The notes under the pieces are model-generated. The model was not told the origin of the DNA, did no database searches, and saw only the letters and a program-made list of their open reading frames with translations. Both the position numbers and the translations under genes were made by a program. This document shows positions 17,557 to 29,252 of a DNA stretch of 64,000 bases, one piece after another; the stretch's first letter is position 1; every line of letters begins with the position of its first letter. Source of the DNA: Rhinopomastus cyanomelas (taxonomy: Eukaryota; Chordata; Aves; Bucerotiformes; Rhinopomastidae). The stretch lies in NCBI GenBank assembly GCA_013400115.1, contig VXBP01005070.1, positions 63,490 to 127,489 on the forward strand. Reading direction: 5' to 3'.

Positions 17557-19849
17557 ATTATTTTTCGCGAAGTGCTATAAAGGTGCAGAGATCCATCTAC
17601 TTGTCAATTTTTGTATCTAACCTACAACAAAGAAATTATACTGTAGAACGAAATGGGGAGTCAGAGGTAAGAATGAAGTTATGCAGTTAGAGACTTGACT
17701 TGTTAAAGTTTTTCATGACTTGCCTTTTCATCTGAGTGTCACAGTCTGAACCTACCTGACAACTAAGCACCAAGCAGCTTCTTGCCCATTCTTCTCTGCC
17801 TCTGAGTGGCAGGGAGGAAAAGAAAGGTAAAAGTTGCAACGATTTCTAGTGAGTGGTTATTGTGAGTGTTTGTGAGTGTTTTCTTAGCACTTGGTTTAAT
17901 AATTTTCCAGCTTAAATTAGAATAAGTTTTAATAATTAGATTTTCATCATTCCTTAGAGTCAATTATCTGAAAATTATGTAAATGTTTGTGGAACAAAAT
18001 CAGCAGTTCATACAATCAGTAGTGGTGCACTCATACAGGTGATAAATTTAATCCATCCCATATAGCTTTCAGAAAGGTATGATTTACTGTTTTTTTCAGA
18101 CAAGTGACTGAGGAATGCCCACAGACTACAGAGTCTAATAAATTGAATATTCACAAATCTACTTTTTGAAGTCCTTTATGTTATTGTAAAGTAACAAAGA
18201 GTACTGTGAGAAGTCTGATCTGTATGCTTATTCATATAACAAATACATTTGATTGATTCTGTTTAATCTCATAATGGTCAGGTTTGTTTATAAATAAGTT
18301 CTGTCTTCAAAGTCATGATCACCACTCATGATCAAAGCACATCCATCTGTTTATTAGCATGGGATTTTTTTTGTTACAGAAGACTAAATTTTTCCAGAAG
18401 AAAAAATATGTTAGCCTATCTTTGCAAATAGACTGAGCTTTATTTGGTGTTCTGTGCTTTCGTTATTTTAACAGCTTCAAAGTACTTCCGTGCTAGTTAT
18501 CTCAAGGGTTTTTTTACCCATCCTTATGAATTTTCTGATAGACTTTTCCTACGTGACATTTAGGTGGTAATGTACACACAAAAGAAGTAAGTTTTCTAGT
18601 GTGTTATACATATTGATACTTATGTTTAAGTTTCTCTACAAAATTCTTCTAATTAAATAACTTCTCTTTTTTACCATTCCCACTTGCAAAAACTAGTTCA
18701 GCAAACACCTATCACAAATACCAGCTGTTCTGCACTGGAGGGTGGGATGAGGAGAGCTACCTGGTGTCAAGGTCTTTCTAGATTTCAGTAAGAAAGGCCC
18801 AACAACAAATGGCTTAATGAGATAAATGCTTTGAAAAGACAGACTAAGAAGAGGAATATAGATAGTTAGTATCTTATGTCTTCTTATATGTTGAGCACCC
18901 CATGCTCATTCACATTGGACAGAGTGCCAGTGGGTTTTTTCCACATTGCACTGTGCAGAGTATATCTTGTCTGTGCAGAGAAGCTCTCTTTCAGTCATTT
19001 AAGGTCATGTATCATCTCTTTACAAGAAAACAACTCTCATGAGAACTCTTTGCCTTACTGTTGGATAAGGGAAAGGCCACACAGCAAGTGTCATCATGGT
19101 GTTGAGTGGGGGTGGGGGGCACATAGCATGGCACAGCATAGCCCATAGGCCACACTGTTTGTGCAGTTCAGCCTGCCCAGGTTACTTGCTGTTTACAGCT
19201 GTTCTCCTGGTCAGGGACAATACACTCCACCCCTAGATCAACAAAAAGTGTACCTTTCCCAAATATATGTTATAATTTACAGATCATATTAATAACATAT
19301 GGGATTCTCAAATACAAGCTGCAATAGAGCAGACACAGCCTGTTCAAGATCACCAATTCCTTAACTTTCATGTCTTCTGCAAGGCTCTCATCATCTTCTC
19401 AAAATATTTTCAAAGAGATCATATTGCTTATTTAGGCATTTTTGAGAAATGAGAAATAAACCAGCTAAACCAAAATGGTGGATTTTCCCTCCAACTTCGT
19501 GGTTTTCAGATAGCTTTACAAGATTCATGAAGACACTTGTTTCTCCATCATTCACAATTTTTCTGTCCCCTGTATCACATAAAGTACAATTTAACTGCAG
19601 GTTTAATTTCCTGCTGCTAAAGTAGCCAGTTAATTTTCTTTTGTTTTTTATCCCTCTCTCTTCTTTTTGTGGATGGAAAAAACCAGCTGTAGTGTCTCCA
19701 TCAAAGCTTTATGAAATCTTTATTTGAAACTTATGTTTAATGTAATGCATAAACTACTTGCCATGCTGAGGACAGTTCTACCAGAGAGCTGAGAGTATAT
19801 ATGCATTATATGTATTTTATATATACATACAATAAAACAGACTTAGCAC
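17557..19849. other. Intergenic DNA, no gene recognised
   Basis: AT-rich DNA with short unconserved ORFs only; no repeat family recognised. Confidence 0.5.
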
Positions 19850-19910
19850 AGTAGACCAGGTAGGAAGGAACCCCAAGGATCATTGAGTCCAAACCATTAC
19901 ATTAAAGAAA
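19850..19910 (-). repeat. Short degraded CR1-like tail
   Basis: GGAACCCCAAGGATCATTGA followed by GTCCAA resembles the minus-strand CR1 3' end. It is short and diverged, so this is a weak call. Confidence 0.4.
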
Positions 19911-20380
19911 TACTGTTTAAATGGGATGGCCCAGGTTTAGATTATTATGTGCAAATGGGATTTCTCAGGGTCAACAAAACAGAAAGAAACTGGGAGCAAT
20001 TGTTTTGAAAACATAGGACATTTTATTCACAGAAAGTAAAGGAGGGGTTTAAAAGATAGAATAGTGGCCAAGGGCTTCTGCCCACCCCTACCTCTTTTCC
20101 CCTGACTCCCTTTTTCTCTCTCTTCTGACACGGATATGTTCATACTACCCTAGTGCTGCTGCCAAGATACCAATCTTCTAAAAGATATATAGAAAGGGAG
20201 GAAGGGAGAAAACGAATTGTCTTTCACTGGAAAAGCCACTTTCACAACAAAGATGATCAGAAACCAAGATAGATTCTGAATGTGGACAGCAAACGCCCTC
20301 CCAGATTCCAGAAATTCTTTTGGGTGAATAGGATTATGTGAAGGGATATCCAGCTGTCATACATCACATAGAAACAGAGC

Positions 20381-20426
20381 CTGCTTTACATGCAGAGGGT
20401 CCTGAGTCTAGGTCCCAGTGGAACCA
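20381..20426 (+). pseudogene. tRNA-Val(TAC)-derived fragment (3' half)
   Basis: CTGCTTTACATGCAG forms the anticodon arm with anticodon TAC. It is followed by a T-arm-like segment and GTGGAACCA, matching the 3' half of vertebrate tRNA-Val at about 38 of 46 positions against the sequence I remember. The 5' half is not recognisable, and the B box (GAGTCTAGGTC against GGTTCGAGCCC) is badly mutated, so it should not be transcribed. On the opposite strand TGGTTCCACTGGG resembles a retroviral tRNA-Val primer site, but the match runs through the anticodon stem, far longer than an 18-base primer site. Confidence 0.6.
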
Positions 20427-20731
20427 CCTCATCAAAGATCATGCTATGACACTCCACCTGTTTCCATAACCTACAAACGTCTATAGCTACAACTTAACAT
20501 TAATGCAAAACATATATACAATAAAAGCATAAGTATACACAATATATAACTTTCTGAAAAGCTATCTAATTTGGGAAGTATGAATAGGATCGTAATAAAT
20601 AATTTGTAACATTGCTGATGAGACTGGCAGTTATTTGGCCAGTGTCAGTTTTCTCTGAGGTACACACTGGATGGTGCCATCTTCTGGCATCACCCACCAA
20701 GTGTGTGCAGAGCCTTTAGCAGAGACAACAC

Positions 20732-20912
20732 CATAGAATCATAGAATCATTAGTGATTGGAAGGGACCTTGAAAGATCATCTAGTCCAATCCCCCTTCCA
20801 GAACACGATCACCTAGACCAAGTCACAGAGGAAAATATCCAGACAGGTTTTAAACATCTCTAGTGAAGGAGACTCCACAACTGCCCGGGGCCGCCTGTTC
20901 CAGTGCCCCGTC
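20732..20912 (-). repeat. CR1 3' end fragment
   Basis: It opens with the tail repeat AGAATCATAGAATCATTAG in minus orientation, continues with GATTGGAAGGGACCTTGAAA and ends near CCTGTTCCAGTGCCCCGTC. Truncated after about 180 bases. Confidence 0.93.
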
Positions 20913-21376
20913 TTTCTTCCTTTCCTCTATCCATTATAGATACTGCAGTTTGCAAGGACGAGTATGTGTGAAAAGCCTTTCTTAGTGGGTATTTTTTTTC
21001 TTTCCTGTGGGCTACTTTTTCTAGCTACCTGCACAGAAAGAATGTGCAGATAATTTTGTTAGATTTTTTGAGCAGTGTAGGCCATAGAGTTTGCAGTGAG
21101 GCAAGGGCAAATCTGTTTTGCCCATAGTTTACAGGCTTTTTTTCTAACTGTTTCATTTTATTTGTTAATAAAACCTGCTATTTTTCATTACCAGAATATT
21201 TTCCTTAGTTTTATTGTGTTTTGAAGACCCTGGGAAATCAAAACTGGGACAAAAATGAGGTACTGTTTCTTATAGAATTCTGTGTTACAGAGTATAGACC
21301 CTAGGTTCTACTAAGAACCTAGATCTTTGCTACATTCTATTTTCATAACCATTACACTGTTTGGTTGCACTACATA
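20913..21376. other. Intergenic DNA, no gene recognised
   Basis: AT-rich DNA between two CR1 fragments, with nothing that can be named. Confidence 0.5.
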
Positions 21377-21445
21377 ATCACAGAATCACAGAATCATTAG
21401 GGATTGGAAGGGACCTTGAAAGATCATCTAGTCCAATACCCTGCA
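21377..21445 (-). repeat. CR1 tail fragment (about 70 bases)
   Basis: Only the last part of a CR1 is present: AATCACAGAATCATTAGG, GATTGGAAGGGACCTTGAAA and the CATCTAGTCCAATACCC block. It is a very short 5'-truncated insertion. Confidence 0.88.
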
Positions 21446-22545
21446 ACACTGCTGATGTTGCATTTTTTCATGCATTAGTACCAGATCTAATGTGTATATA
21501 GATAGCAATCAGTTTTGGAGTGTATTTCCTGTTAGTATCTAAAACATTGGGATTACAATCCTAATTGATAGTACTTGAAGGGTAAGTCTGTATGCAAAGC
21601 CCTGTGTGCTAATAGAGGTATTTGAACAACACAAGTTTTCTCAACAGGTATGTTTCCTTCTCTTTGCCACACAAAACCCCTTTCTGTACTGATGTACACC
21701 ACCTTGACAGGACTAGAGCTGAATTCAGAGAAAACTTCAGCCATACTGCAAATAAGCACAGAATAACTTTCGCAGTTCCATGCATCACTGTTAGTACAAT
21801 GTCACCATCATTTAGCAGCTCCTCATTACTAAGCAACTATGACTTATTTGATTCAGAAAATTGTTTCCTTGGTCACCATTTATGATTGTTTTGCTTCTGT
21901 CTGTCAATTTTTGCTCTGTCTTTAGGAATGTACTTCCCTCACAAACTCTAACAGGCTGTTTTTTGAAGAAGCATAGTCAGTAGATGCATTCTGTGTTTCA
22001 GTGTTTAAAAAACATTTTTAGAGGTTTTTTTATTGCAGAATTACAATAAAGATCATAGATATCAGTTTGCTTTTCCACACGGTCTTCTGTGGCCACATGC
22101 CAACAGATGAATTTTTATGAACTTTGACTTGACATTGTGATGCTTACACAATTCAGCAAGATCACAAAAGCATTCAAGAGTGCTGAATTACTTTCATGAG
22201 ACAACATTTGAAAACAAAGTTAACTATTTTAATAAAAACATTATTTATAACCTGTTACCCGTATTATTATGAGCAGTATAATATTTTAGGGCTCAGTAAA
22301 TGTTCAAACATGTTCTTCACCCTAATGCATGCAGCCATTAATCGGTAAACTACATCAACACAGGCCAAAAAAGACAATGTGTTTTTCTTCCCACTAAGAG
22401 CAAAGTCTGGTCAATATCACTTTAGAAATCCTGAATATCTACTCCTTAAATAGCAACAAATAACTAATACCAGCAAACACATGTTTTTAAAGATTGATAT
22501 GTACATGTATGTGAGATATTCAATGTCAAAAAATTTCACTGCATG
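21446..22545. other. Intergenic DNA, no gene recognised
   Basis: AT-rich sequence with short overlapping ORFs on both strands (21553-21885) that have no family resemblance. No repeat recognised. Confidence 0.5.
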
Positions 22546-23412
22546 TATCACAGTAATGACAAGGTTGGAAAAGACCTTAAAGATGATCCAGTCCAACCTA
22601 AATAAAAAAAACCTCAGTAATCCTAACATCTAACATCTAGATCATGCCACTCAGCACCTCATCCAGCCTAACCTTGAAAACCTCCAGGGACGGTGACTCA
22701 ACCACCTCTGTGGGCAGCCCATTCCAAAACCGGATCACTCTCTCGGTGAAAAATTTTTTCTTAATGTCAAGTCTAAACCTTCTCTGATGGAGCTTAAGAC
22801 TATGACCCCTTGTCTTGTCTCCAGTGGCCAGGGAGAAAAGACCAACCCCTGTCTGACTACAACCACCCTTCAGATAGTTATAAACAGCGATAAGATCACC
22901 CCTGAGCCTCCTCTTTTCCAGACTAAACAAACCCAGCTCCCTCAGCCTCTCCTCGTAGGGCTTATCTTCCAGCCCCTTAACCATTNCCCATCATCAATAT
23001 CATCAATGAAGATGTTGAACAGGACTGGACCCAACACCGACCCTTGGGGGACACCACTAGTAACTGGTCGCCAGCTAGATGAGACATCATTTACCACCAC
23101 TCTCTGGGCTTGTCCATCCAACCAGTTCCTGACCCAACATAGAATATTGCTGTCAAAGCCCCTTGCTGCCATCTTCACCAGGAGTATATCATGGGAGACT
23201 GCGTCGAATGCTTTACTGAAATCCAGGTATACCACATCCACAGCCTTCTTCTTATCGACCAGTCAAGTTACTTGATCATAAAAGGAGATCAGGTTGGTCA
23301 AGCAAGACCTACCCCTCCTAAGTGCATGTTGACTGGGCTTAATCTCTTGGCCGTCATGCAGATGTTGCATGATAGCACTCAGCACTACCTATTCCATAAC
23401 TTTGCATGTGAT
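22546..23412 (-). repeat. CR1 with reverse-transcriptase segment, joined at a single N
   Basis: From 22984 down to 22637 the minus strand reads MVKGLEDKPYEERLRELG and onward, the CR1 3' region. From 23241 down to 22987 it reads MDVVYLDFSKAFDAVSHDI and later GVPQGSVLGPVLFN, the reverse-transcriptase palm motifs. The catalytic FADD block is missing: the frame runs ..DIDDG, then the N at 22986, then the 3' region. The copy belongs to a subfamily whose tail resembles ATACTGTGAT repeats, like the plus-strand copy at 34118. Confidence 0.95.
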
Positions 23413-23571
23413 ACAGCATCAAGCTTGTTCTGTTAATCTCAACTCTTTTGTGTCTGTTCCTCTTAAAAATAAAATATACCAGTTATAATGTGAAAAACTG
23501 TAAAGGATTTATTTGCAGATTTCACCTGGCTCAAACAGATTTACATAAATGAATAAAAGCGAAATTATTTT
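23413..23571. other. Short spacer between two CR1 insertions
   Basis: AT-rich spacer without recognisable content. Confidence 0.5.
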
Positions 23572-24110
23572 TCACAGAACCACAGAACACTAGAGACTGG
23601 ACGGGACCTCAGAAGATCATCTAGTCCAATCCCCCTGACACAGCAGGATCACCTAGATCAAGTCACATAGGAACATATCCAGGGGGATTTTAAACATTTC
23701 CAGAGAAGGAGACTCCACAACTCCCCTGGCAACCTGTTCCAGTGCTCTGTCACCCTCACTGTGGAGAAGTTCCTTCTCATATTTATATGAAACCTTCTAT
23801 GTCCCAGCTTACACCCATTGCCCCTTGTCCTATCACTAGATGAAGTGATAGGAGAAAAGCCTGGCTTCATCCTCCTGACACCCACCCTTCACATATTTAT
23901 AGACATTAATGAGGTCATTCCTCAGTCTCCTATTCTCCAAGCTCAAGAGATCCAGCTCCCTCAGCCTTTCCTCATGAAGGAGGTGTTCCACTTCCTTCAT
24001 CTTCCTAGTTGCTCTACACTGGACTCCCTTCAGCAGCTCCGTGTCCTTTTTGAACTGAGGGGCCCAGAACTGGACACTTCAGATGTGGTCTCACTACGGC
24101 AGAGTAGAGA
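23572..24110 (-). repeat. CR1 3' segment (sense part of an inverted CR1)
   Basis: Minus-strand CR1 from the tail (ACAGAACCACAGAACACTAG) through GTTCCTTCTCATATTTATATG and CCCTTGTCCTATCACTAG to the GGGGCCCAGAACTGGACAC block. It meets a plus-oriented upstream CR1 segment at about 24110. Confidence 0.94.
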
Positions 24111-24985
24111 GGGAGAAGACAGAGGATGCAGAGAAGGCAGAGATACTCAACGCTTTCTTTGCCTCTGTCTATACTTCTAGAGATTGTCTTGATATTAAGC
24201 CCCAGACTGCAGAGGAGGTTGAGGCAAGAGACGAGCCTGCCTTGGTTGATGAGGACTGGGTTAGGGATAAGTTGAGCAAACTGGATGTGCACAAATTCAT
24301 GGGCCCAGATGGGATGCATCTGCGTGTACTAAGGGAGATGGCAGAAGTCATTGCTAGACTACTCTCCATCATCTTTGCTAGGTCTTGGGGAACAGGAGAG
24401 GTGCCTAGGGACTGGAGGATAGCAAATGTTACCCAATCGTTAAAAAGGGAAAGAAGGAAGACCCGAGTAATTATGGACTGGTCAGCCTCACCTCCATCCC
24501 AGGAAAGGTGATGGAACAATTTGTTCTAGAGGCTGTCTCCAGGCACATCAAGGACAGGAGGGTCATTAGGGACAGTCAGCATGGCTTTACAAAGGGAAAG
24601 TCATGCTTAACCAACCTGATGAGCCTTTGATGAGGACATAACCAGGTGGATGGATGAGGGCATCTATCTACCGTGGATGTCATCTATCTTGACTTAAGAA
24701 AGGCATTTGACACGGTCTCTCACAGCATCCGTGCAGACAAACTGAGGCAGTGTGGCCTAGATTTTCAGGTAGTAAGGTGGATCAGAAACTCGCTACAGGG
24801 TAGAAGCCAGACAGTAGTGGTCAGTGGGATGGAATCTAGTTGGAGGCCTGTATCTAGTGGAGTGCCCCAGGGATTGGTGCTGGGACTAGTCCTATTCAAT
24901 CTATTCATTGATGACTTGGATGAGGGATTGGCATGCACTGTCAGCAAATTTGATGATGACACAAAGCTGTCATCACCACAAAGGG
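24111..24985 (+). repeat. CR1 reverse-transcriptase segment, inverted 5' part
   Basis: The plus strand encodes the end of the CR1 linker and most of the reverse transcriptase: AEILNAFFASVYTS, then GPDGMHLRVLREMA, then (after frameshifts near 24480-24670) MDVIYLDLRKAFDTVSHSI, GVPQGLVLGLVLFN and SKFDDDTKL. The catalytic box reads FDDD in place of FADD, and stops and frameshifts make the copy dead. It has no 3' UTR and stops just after the catalytic box. Together with the adjoining minus-strand 3' segment it fits one insertion with a 5' inversion. Confidence 0.93.
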
Positions 24986-26839
24986 TGGTGTTGCCGACAC
25001 CCCTGCAGACTGTGCTGCCAGTTTTGGCTGTTTATCAGCTCAGTCTCCACACAGACTTTTTTTGTGTTTGGCACTAAGTTTTCACCGATAACCTCATACC
25101 ATAGGTTAGGCCTACTTGCTGAGCATCTGCCTGGTTAGCTCCCACAGGAGGAGTGCATTTGTCACACTGTAGATTTGGATCATTTCACAGAATCATGACT
25201 CATCAGAATACAGACTAGTCTGCTATTGTTGTCTGGGATTCAGTGTAACCTCTTTCACAAATACACGGACCTCCAATTCGTAAGGAATAATTTTCACTTC
25301 CACTGCTGGAAACCCGTCCCTGGGTTGAAGCCCATGCTTGATTGCTATGGGCTTCCTTTGAGGTTCCAACCTTAATGCTTTTGTTCATGGGCTTCCCATA
25401 AACCACATAGAAGATACAGGGATTTGCTTGGTCTCTGCTCCAGGTCCTTGTCCAGAAATATCTTTTGGATCCATTTATAAGCAAATTTCTCATAGTTTTA
25501 ATTTGTATTTGTTTTCTTTTAACATTTTTTCTGATGAAAGATAGTTACTTGGATCAAATTTGCTGTCCAATACTGGGCAAGTATTGGCTACATCCCCAAT
25601 TCATCAGATTTTCACAGTTCAGAAACATATGTGAACATACTGGTTCAATTAGAGCTTGCATTCTTTTTTTAATAGCACAAGAAGGCATTCTGTTCTTACA
25701 AGCAAATCACTGTAGCAGCGTCTAAATTAATAATAACTTTCATCAATCAGAGTCAAAGAAGAAATTACACTCATTACTAGACCATAGGAAAAAAAGTTGA
25801 AGAACTGCTATCACTTGCCTCATGTGTAAAAGTTATCCTGCACATTAAAGCTGGTGATTTTCCACAAAATTAAATGCTAGGCTACCAATGAATTTTACTA
25901 GTAAAATCTAAGGTTAGAAAGAAAATCTAAAAGTAATTAGAAAGACTAAAATATGATGGAAGACCATTATTACTTTGAGCAGATACCACTCCCAAAAGAC
26001 ATGCTTGTTCTTGGGTCTCCTCAATAGTTTTTGAAATGGCAGATTAGAGCACTTGGTATCTTGGGACAGTATGTGAAGTAATCATCGCCAGCAAGCCCTT
26101 CTGTGACACTGAGAGAGGCTATGTCAGCTACATATTCTACATATCCAGAACAAGAGCCTTGTCACTGAAACAACATCTCAGGTGCTTTGATTCATTTCTG
26201 CCTTAATGTTCATTCCAGCTTTTGTCAGGATATCTCTATGTGGCTTTACAGATCCGCTTTCTTTTTTTATTTATTAATAAAATTGTTACTTGAGAAACAA
26301 CTGGCTTCTACTTAGTCCTTGTTGCAGGATATTCTCTTCCTGCACTCTTCAGGGCATGCACTGCGTCAGCAGCACAGTTAGCAGCACAATCTCTCGCAAT
26401 GTGATAGCAACTGTATGTACCTTGTTTTTAAGGACATTTTATATAAGAAGTCAGGCTGTTACTGACATTTACTTGGTATATTGTTCATTTGTTGTAAGTT
26501 TGCTTTGCTCCTCTGCCCTGGTTAGAAATAGTAGCTATTTTCTCAATTATCCTGTTCCTCTCAGAGAGCACTACATTTTAATTAGCAATTGTTACATACT
26601 GTCTCTGGGCACACTGTTCCTGCAAGTATCTATTTGCCTTTTTTACTCAGGTAATAACAGTTATCTTAAAAAATATACGGCCCTTAAATTTTTTTTTAAA
26701 TAATTGCTTAGTTTTCAGAATCTAGAAACCTTTTGAGATGGAGAAAGCACGTGTGCCTTACTGGATCCTGATAATCCTGACAACGGTACACAGACATTTT
26801 CTCTTCTGTGTGACATTTCATTTTGTGAAGCAGGGGCTA
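24986..26839. other. Intergenic DNA, no gene recognised
   Basis: No gene, CR1 or LTR recognised. The longest ORF (26290-26703 plus, 137 codons) is rich in Ser, Leu and Cys with no family resemblance and is probably chance in T-rich DNA. Confidence 0.5.
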
Positions 26840-27045
26840 TGGTGAGGTGTCTGACATGCAGGCCCAGCACTGGTTGGGAGAACTGTAGGGCAGCTCCTGT
26901 AAGGGGAGGCTAGCCCATGCCAGGCACAGCCAATTCCAGACAGTTCCAACTGACCCACCAGAGGACATAGTTAGGCCCAGCAGCCAAGAGGGTGGCACCT
27001 CTGGGAAAGCGTATTTAGGGAAGGGCAGAAATCTCCATGATGGTG
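26840..27045 (-). repeat. Dispersed repeat of unknown family, copy A
   Basis: The reverse complement of this stretch matches 57550-57720 over about 170 bases. Shared blocks (minus-strand reading) include CTTTCCCAGAGGTGC, GGGCCTA, GGGTCAGTTGGA and GGAA(T/C)TGGCTGT. It abuts the CR1 that starts at 27065. The family may be an LTR or the 5' region of a retroelement; I do not recognise it. Confidence 0.65.
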
Positions 27046-27064
27046 AAACCCATCAAAGGATAGC

Positions 27065-28255
27065 AATTCAACTCCCTCCCTGGGCAGGCTGTTCCAAGGC
27101 CTGATGGCCTTTTATAAAGAACTTTTTCCTAATGTCCAACCTAAACGTCCCCTATTGCAACTTGAGGCCATTTAATCTTCTTCTCACTTGTTACTTGTGA
27201 GTAGGATCCAAGCCCCACCTCTCCACATCATCCTTTCAGGTAGCTGTAGACAGCAGTAAGGTCTCCCACACATCTTTTTCTTCAAATGAAATACTCCCAG
27301 CAACCTCAGCTGCTCCTCACAAGGCTTCTTCTGCAGATCCTTCACCAACCTTGTTTCCCATCTTTGGACCCTCTCCAGCACCTCAATATCTTTCTTGTAC
27401 TGAGGTGACAAAACTGACCCCAGTATTCATGGTGAGGTCTCATTAGTGCCAGGTACAGGACAATCCCTTCCCTACTCCTGCTGGCAACAATATTTCTGGT
27501 ATAAGCCAGGATGCCATTGGCTTTCTTGGTCATCCAAGCACACTGTTTGGTTCACATTTCACTGGTTATCAATCAATACTTTCCCTCCCTTTCTGTCAAG
27601 CAGCATTCCAGACACCATCCCCCAAGCCCATAGTGTTGCATGGGGTCACTGTCCCAAGTACAGGACCCAGCACTTGGTCGTGTTGTAGCTCAAACCATTT
27701 GCCTCAGCCCATCAATCCAGCATGTGCAGATACTTCTGTAGAGCCTCCCTACCCTCAAGCAGATCAAAAGAATTCTCTGCAAACTTAATGAGGATGCACT
27801 CAGTCCCCTCATCCAGATCATCAATAAAGATGGAGATGCCCAAATAACAAACCCTGGGTAATACCACTTGTGGCCAGTCACAAACTGGATTTCACTCCAT
27901 TCACCACCACTCATCGGGCCTAGCCAGTGTTTAACCCAGCAGAACGAATGCCCATCCAAGCATCGGCAGCCAGCTTTTCTGTGAGAACGCGAGAATGCTG
28001 TGGGACATGGGATCAAAGACTTTACTTAAGTTCAGGTAGACAACATCCACAGCCTGTCCCTCAAGCAGGCAGATCTCCTTGTCATGGAAGGTGATCATGT
28101 GATCAGGTTCATCTTGCCTTTCATGAAGCCCTGCTGACTGGGCCTTACCATGGAGTTATTCTAGAGGAATAGTGCACAATGGCACCAAATGGAGATTATT
28201 TGCTCCGTAGCCTTTCCTGGCTCCAAGGTCAGACTGATGAGTCTGTTTCTGTAGA
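27065..28255 (-). repeat. CR1, about 1.2 kb, decayed
   Basis: Minus-strand CR1 without its terminal tail: CCCTGGGCAGGCTGTTCC near the left end, then the 3' region, then reverse-transcriptase coding sequence reading backwards to the CTTGCCTTTCATGAAGCCCT and CTTTCCTGGCTCC blocks. Frames are broken by many stops, so this is an old copy. Confidence 0.9.
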
Positions 28256-28907
28256 ACTACACCCTACAGGAATGACCCCAAGCAGTTCATAAAGGGCATG
28301 AATGGAGACACCCTATGCCAGAACAGGGGCACTATGTGAGGATGAAGGAGTGGCAGAGAAGTTATAGACTGACCACAAACGAAATTCCTCATCCCCGTTG
28401 TACAACTTGGCAGGGAGGAGGTAGAGGAGTTGACAGAGAAGGAGTGAAACTGAACCTGGGAAGAAAAGGCAGGAGCTAGTTGAGTGTCTTTGATTTACAC
28501 TATCATACTCTGTTTTTAATTGGCAGCACATTAGTCTTCCCCAAGTCAAATCTGTTTTGCCTGTGGTGGTAACTGGTAAGCAATCTCTGTCTTTGTCTGA
28601 ATTTATGAAGTTTTTACATGTTTGCTTTACCTTGTCCTGGTGATGAGTGAAAGAGCAGCCAAGTGGGTGTCTGGCAGCCACCCAAGGTCAAGCCACCACA
28701 AAAAGCATAGTGCACTGGGCTGATGACACAATAAAGCTTAGGTCTTTATTAATAGACCTTTCAGATGATAACATAAAATGAGCAGGCACTGCATGTAACA
28801 ACTAAACAATTAAGATAATGACTAAAATGTCCTGCATCATTATGCCATTATCCTTTTAAACTGCGTCAGAAACAATGTCAGCATGGTTTGTACCTAGAGT
28901 GTACATA
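28256..28907. other. Intergenic DNA, no gene recognised
   Basis: A minus-strand ORF (28313-28681) lacks any recognisable family. Opposed polyadenylation-like signals (AATAAA at about 28730, TTTATT at about 28746) sit at a short inverted repeat, probably by chance. Confidence 0.45.
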
Positions 28908-29252
28908 CAATCACAGAATGTTATCATCCAGTCCAACCTCCCTGTCATAGCAGGTAGTCCTAGATCAGTTTGCACAGGATAGTGTCCAAGCAGGTTTTGA
29001 ACATCTCCAGAGAAGATGATTCTACAGCCTCTCTGGGCAGTCTGTTCTACTGCTCTACCATCTCAAAGTAAAGAAGTATCTCCTTGTGTTTAGATGGAAC
29101 TTCCCGAGTTTCAATTTGTGCCTGAAGGCTCCTTGTTCTGACACTGGGTGCCACTGAGAAAAGCCTGACCCACTCCTCCTGACTCCTGCCCTTTAGGTAT
29201 TGATAAACCTGATAAGATACTCCCTTGGTCTTTTTTCTCCAGGCTAAAATCA
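28908..29252 (-). repeat. CR1 3' fragment
   Basis: Starts with CAATCACAGAATG and CATCCAGTCCAACCTCCCTG and extends to the CTCCAGGCTAAAATCACC block. The minus-strand frame at 29047-29259 is its decayed reading frame. Confidence 0.9.

Noticed and set aside
20413..20430. Retroviral primer-binding site for tRNA-Val on the minus strand
   Set aside because: The tRNA similarity is 46 bases long and no LTR end (CA) precedes it, so a tRNA-derived fragment is the better reading.
24083..25077. Polymerase-like ORFs as a host or viral gene
   Set aside because: They match CR1 reverse transcriptase, carry frameshifts and stops, and sit in a rearranged CR1.
26290..26703. 137-codon plus-strand ORF as a gene
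   Set aside because: Ser/Leu/Cys-rich translation of T-rich DNA, no family resemblance and no promoter or splice context.
28740..28759. Inverted repeat AGGTCT...AGACCT with opposed AATAAA signals
   Set aside because: Only a six-base stem in AT-rich DNA with no transcript on either side; expected by chance.
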